Origin: Leptospiraceae bacterium
GTDB taxonomy: Bacteria > Spirochaetota > Leptospiria > Leptospirales > Leptospiraceae
NCBI GenBank assembly: GCA_024233875.1
Contig: JACKPB010000010.1
Span: forward strand, 1-64,000
Direction: 5' to 3'
DNA length: 64,000 bases
Below are positions 63,750-64,000 of the stretch, piece by piece (position 1 is the first letter of the stretch; each line of letters begins with the position of its first letter). Below the pieces are notes generated by a model. It was given only the letters and a program-made list of their open reading frames with translations, did no database searches and was not told the origin of the DNA. The translations under genes and the position numbers were made by a program.

Positions 63750-64000
63750 AATCCTGGATTGAAATCATCCGGCAATCCATCCTCTCCCAGAAAGAGATTG
63801 TTCAATTTCAAGTTCAACAGGATTCGGGATTTTTAAAAAAATTAGAACCCATCCTAACCGTTTTGACTCTGAACTCCGGGTATATGGGCTACCTCGTTCG
63901 GGATTTTAGTTCGGAATATTCATCAAATGGAAATGTAAAAATCCTCATTCGATACAGGCAGAGTCAAAAAGAAACAAATGATATAGATGCGATTGCCGGA
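63746..64000 (+). CDS. Partial gene at the window edge, unknown
   Basis: An open frame from TTG 63746 (overlapping the preceding stop by 3 nt) to the last base, 85 codons, still open at the window end. The translation starts MKSWIEIIRQSILSQKEIVQ and includes LTLNSGYMGYLVRDFSSEYS and KILIRYRQ. Not recognised. Close coupling with the Rossmann protein suggests an operon. Confidence 0.6.
   Translation, partial: MKSWIEIIRQSILSQKEIVQFQVQQDSGFLKKLEPILTVLTLNSGYMGYLVRDFSSEYSSNGNVKILIRYRQSQKETNDIDAIAG

Noticed and set aside
1..64000. tRNA, rRNA or known riboswitch genes in the gaps
   Set aside because: I scanned the intergenic regions by eye for cloverleaf arms and common riboswitch cores and saw none; tRNAscan-SE and Infernal would be decisive.

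Overview
This AT-rich, densely coded 64 kb window looks like chromosomal DNA of a spirochaete of the order Leptospirales (Leptospira or a close relative). The lineage call is inference. It rests on many lipoproteins with short spirochaetal lipoboxes (FTNC, FSGC, FSSC, FFNC), frequent TTG/GTG starts, large sensory kinases and cyclases, and a Sul-like dihydropteroate synthase of the kind I recall being described from Leptospiraceae. No rRNA, tRNA, CRISPR array, transposase or phage gene was seen.

Layout. 1-6.2 kb: pheT, a sugar-nucleotidyltransferase, two lipoproteins and a TPR protein. 6.6-12.8 kb: a cyclic-nucleotide-binding protein, then two tandem pentameric ligand-gated ion channel (pLGIC) homologues with a cysteine-rich lipoprotein between them, a large secreted protein and a TPR protein. 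12.8-17.7 kb: DUF1289 protein, adenosine deaminase, DegT-type aminotransferase, an atypical carbamoyltransferase and an RsuA-type pseudouridine synthase. 18.3-24.4 kb: a 7TM/SpoIIE phosphatase, prfA, a membrane protein and a lipoprotein. 24.5-31.1 kb (minus strand): six tightly packed genes, DinB-like, rhomboid, medium-chain dehydrogenase, SAH-hydrolase-like, Nudix and nitrilase-like; I recognise no described pathway with this set. 31.3-35.3 kb: glpX, PAP2 phosphatase, polysaccharide flippase and Sul-like folP. 35.5-37.6 kb: two tandem paralogues of unknown function. 37.8-41.7 kb: truncated haemoglobin, lipoprotein, porin and short-chain dehydrogenase. 42.2-57 kb: a signalling region with a FIST / hybrid kinase / HD-GYP operon, a free-standing CZB protein, an AI-2E-family membrane protein, a second giant hybrid kinase and an animal-type UDP-glucose dehydrogenase. 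57.2-63 kb: a 1915-residue protein joining Ser/Thr kinase, AAA ATPase, helical repeats, GAF, class III cyclase and haemerythrin. The window ends in a small NAD-binding protein and a truncated gene.

How it fits together. The theme is signal sensing. The window can plausibly make cAMP (the haemerythrin-tailed cyclase), bind a cyclic nucleotide (CNB protein), degrade c-di-GMP (HD-GYP), and sense redox or gas state (haemerythrin, truncated haemoglobin, zinc-binding CZB). It also encodes ion channels resembling neurotransmitter receptors. Two dispersed non-coding repeat families occur. Family A (about 110 bp, five copies between 47.8 and 57.1 kb plus a diverged half-copy near 6.4 kb) sits in the gaps of the signalling region and may fold as RNA. 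Family B is a hairpin-rich element with an 88-bp AT-rich tail present in two copies that differ at only 2 positions.

All assignments come from reading motifs by eye; no similarity search was possible. Domain boundaries are approximate.
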